DNA from: Candidatus Solincola tengchongensis
GTDB lineage: Bacteria > Actinomycetota > Geothermincolia > Geothermincolales > RBG-13-55-18
Direction of reading: 5' to 3'
Length of the DNA stretch: 5,433 bases
Assembly: GCA_015711895.1 (NCBI GenBank)
Contig: MU158591.1
Span: forward strand, 575-6,007
The notes under the pieces were generated by a model. It worked only from the letters and a program-made list of their open reading frames with translations. It was not told the origin of the DNA and searched no databases. The translations under genes were made by a program, and so were the position numbers. Positions 5,321 to 5,433 of this stretch are shown one piece after another (position 1 is the stretch's first letter; each line of letters starts with the position of its first letter).

Positions 5321-5433
5321 ATGGGTAAAAGAGTCGGGATCATCGGGGTAGGACAGACCCACCACGCCGCCAAGCGCCTGGACGCCTCCGGGGTGGAGCT
5401 CATCGCCGAGGCCGTCACCCGCGCCCTGGACGA
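5321..5433 (+). CDS. Second thiolase-fold protein, N-terminal fragment
   Basis: Only the first 37 codons are present before the window ends. The start 'MGKRVGIIGVGQTHH' and the helix 'GVELIAEAVTRALDD' are the N-terminal strand and helix of SCP2-thiolase-like proteins, parallel to 'MEKVAIIGVAQSKY' and 'VTRRALEDAG' in the gene before. The two proteins are clearly paralogous at this end but not near-identical. The gene starts 14 nt after its neighbour and completes a DUF35-thiolase-thiolase arrangement. Whether this copy carries the nucleophilic cysteine missing from its neighbour would decide if they form an active/inactive pair; that residue is expected near position 80-90, outside the window. 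Confidence 0.82.
   Translation, partial: MGKRVGIIGVGQTHHAAKRLDASGVELIAEAVTRALD

Overview
The window is GC-rich DNA, and every supported gene lies on the + strand. Strong AGGAGGTGA-type ribosome binding sites precede nearly all starts. The gene content (tungsten-type aldehyde oxidoreductase, iron-type alcohol dehydrogenase, acyl-CoA chemistry) points to a strictly anaerobic bacterium. Frequent GCC/CTC/CTG codons together with AGG and ATA codons would fit a high-GC anaerobic actinobacterial lineage or a high-GC Desulfotomaculum/Moorella-type Firmicute. That assignment is inference; no marker gene is present to settle it.

Left block (1-2742). The end of an iron-containing alcohol dehydrogenase (1-231) is followed by an SCP2-type lipid/acyl-CoA-binding protein (367-783) and a complete aldehyde:ferredoxin oxidoreductase (AOR) family protein (919-2742). 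The gaps of about 135 nt contain small palindromes and hairpins but no clear terminator. Read together, an alcohol could be oxidised to an aldehyde and then to a carboxylic acid with ferredoxin reduction, or the reverse, with the SCP2 protein perhaps handling a hydrophobic substrate. A perfect 12-bp-arm hairpin spans the AOR stop codon.

Middle (2743-3680). About 0.9 kb has no convincing gene apart from a 19-codon mini-ORF at its end. Much of it is purine-rich on the + strand, with repeated GGAAA/GAAAA words, short palindromes and a 20-bp-spaced repeat. Near 3370-3400 it changes to an AT-rich island with paired palindromes, a plausible promoter/operator. A hairpin-rich stretch follows, with one weak terminator-like hairpin, then the mini-ORF, whose stop overlaps the start of the next gene.

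Right block (3681-5433). A zinc-ribbon/OB-fold (DUF35) protein, a complete thiolase-fold protein and the beginning of a second thiolase-fold protein are packed 14-18 nt apart. DUF35 proteins are known partners of thiolase-fold enzymes (archaeal acetoacetyl-CoA thiolase/HMG-CoA synthase, BbsAB, Ltp2-ChsH2, PhlACB). The complete thiolase-fold protein appears to lack the usual nucleophilic cysteine, so the module may work as a catalytic/non-catalytic pair, or as an aldolase-like enzyme rather than a classical thiolase. The natural substrate cannot be read from the sequence.
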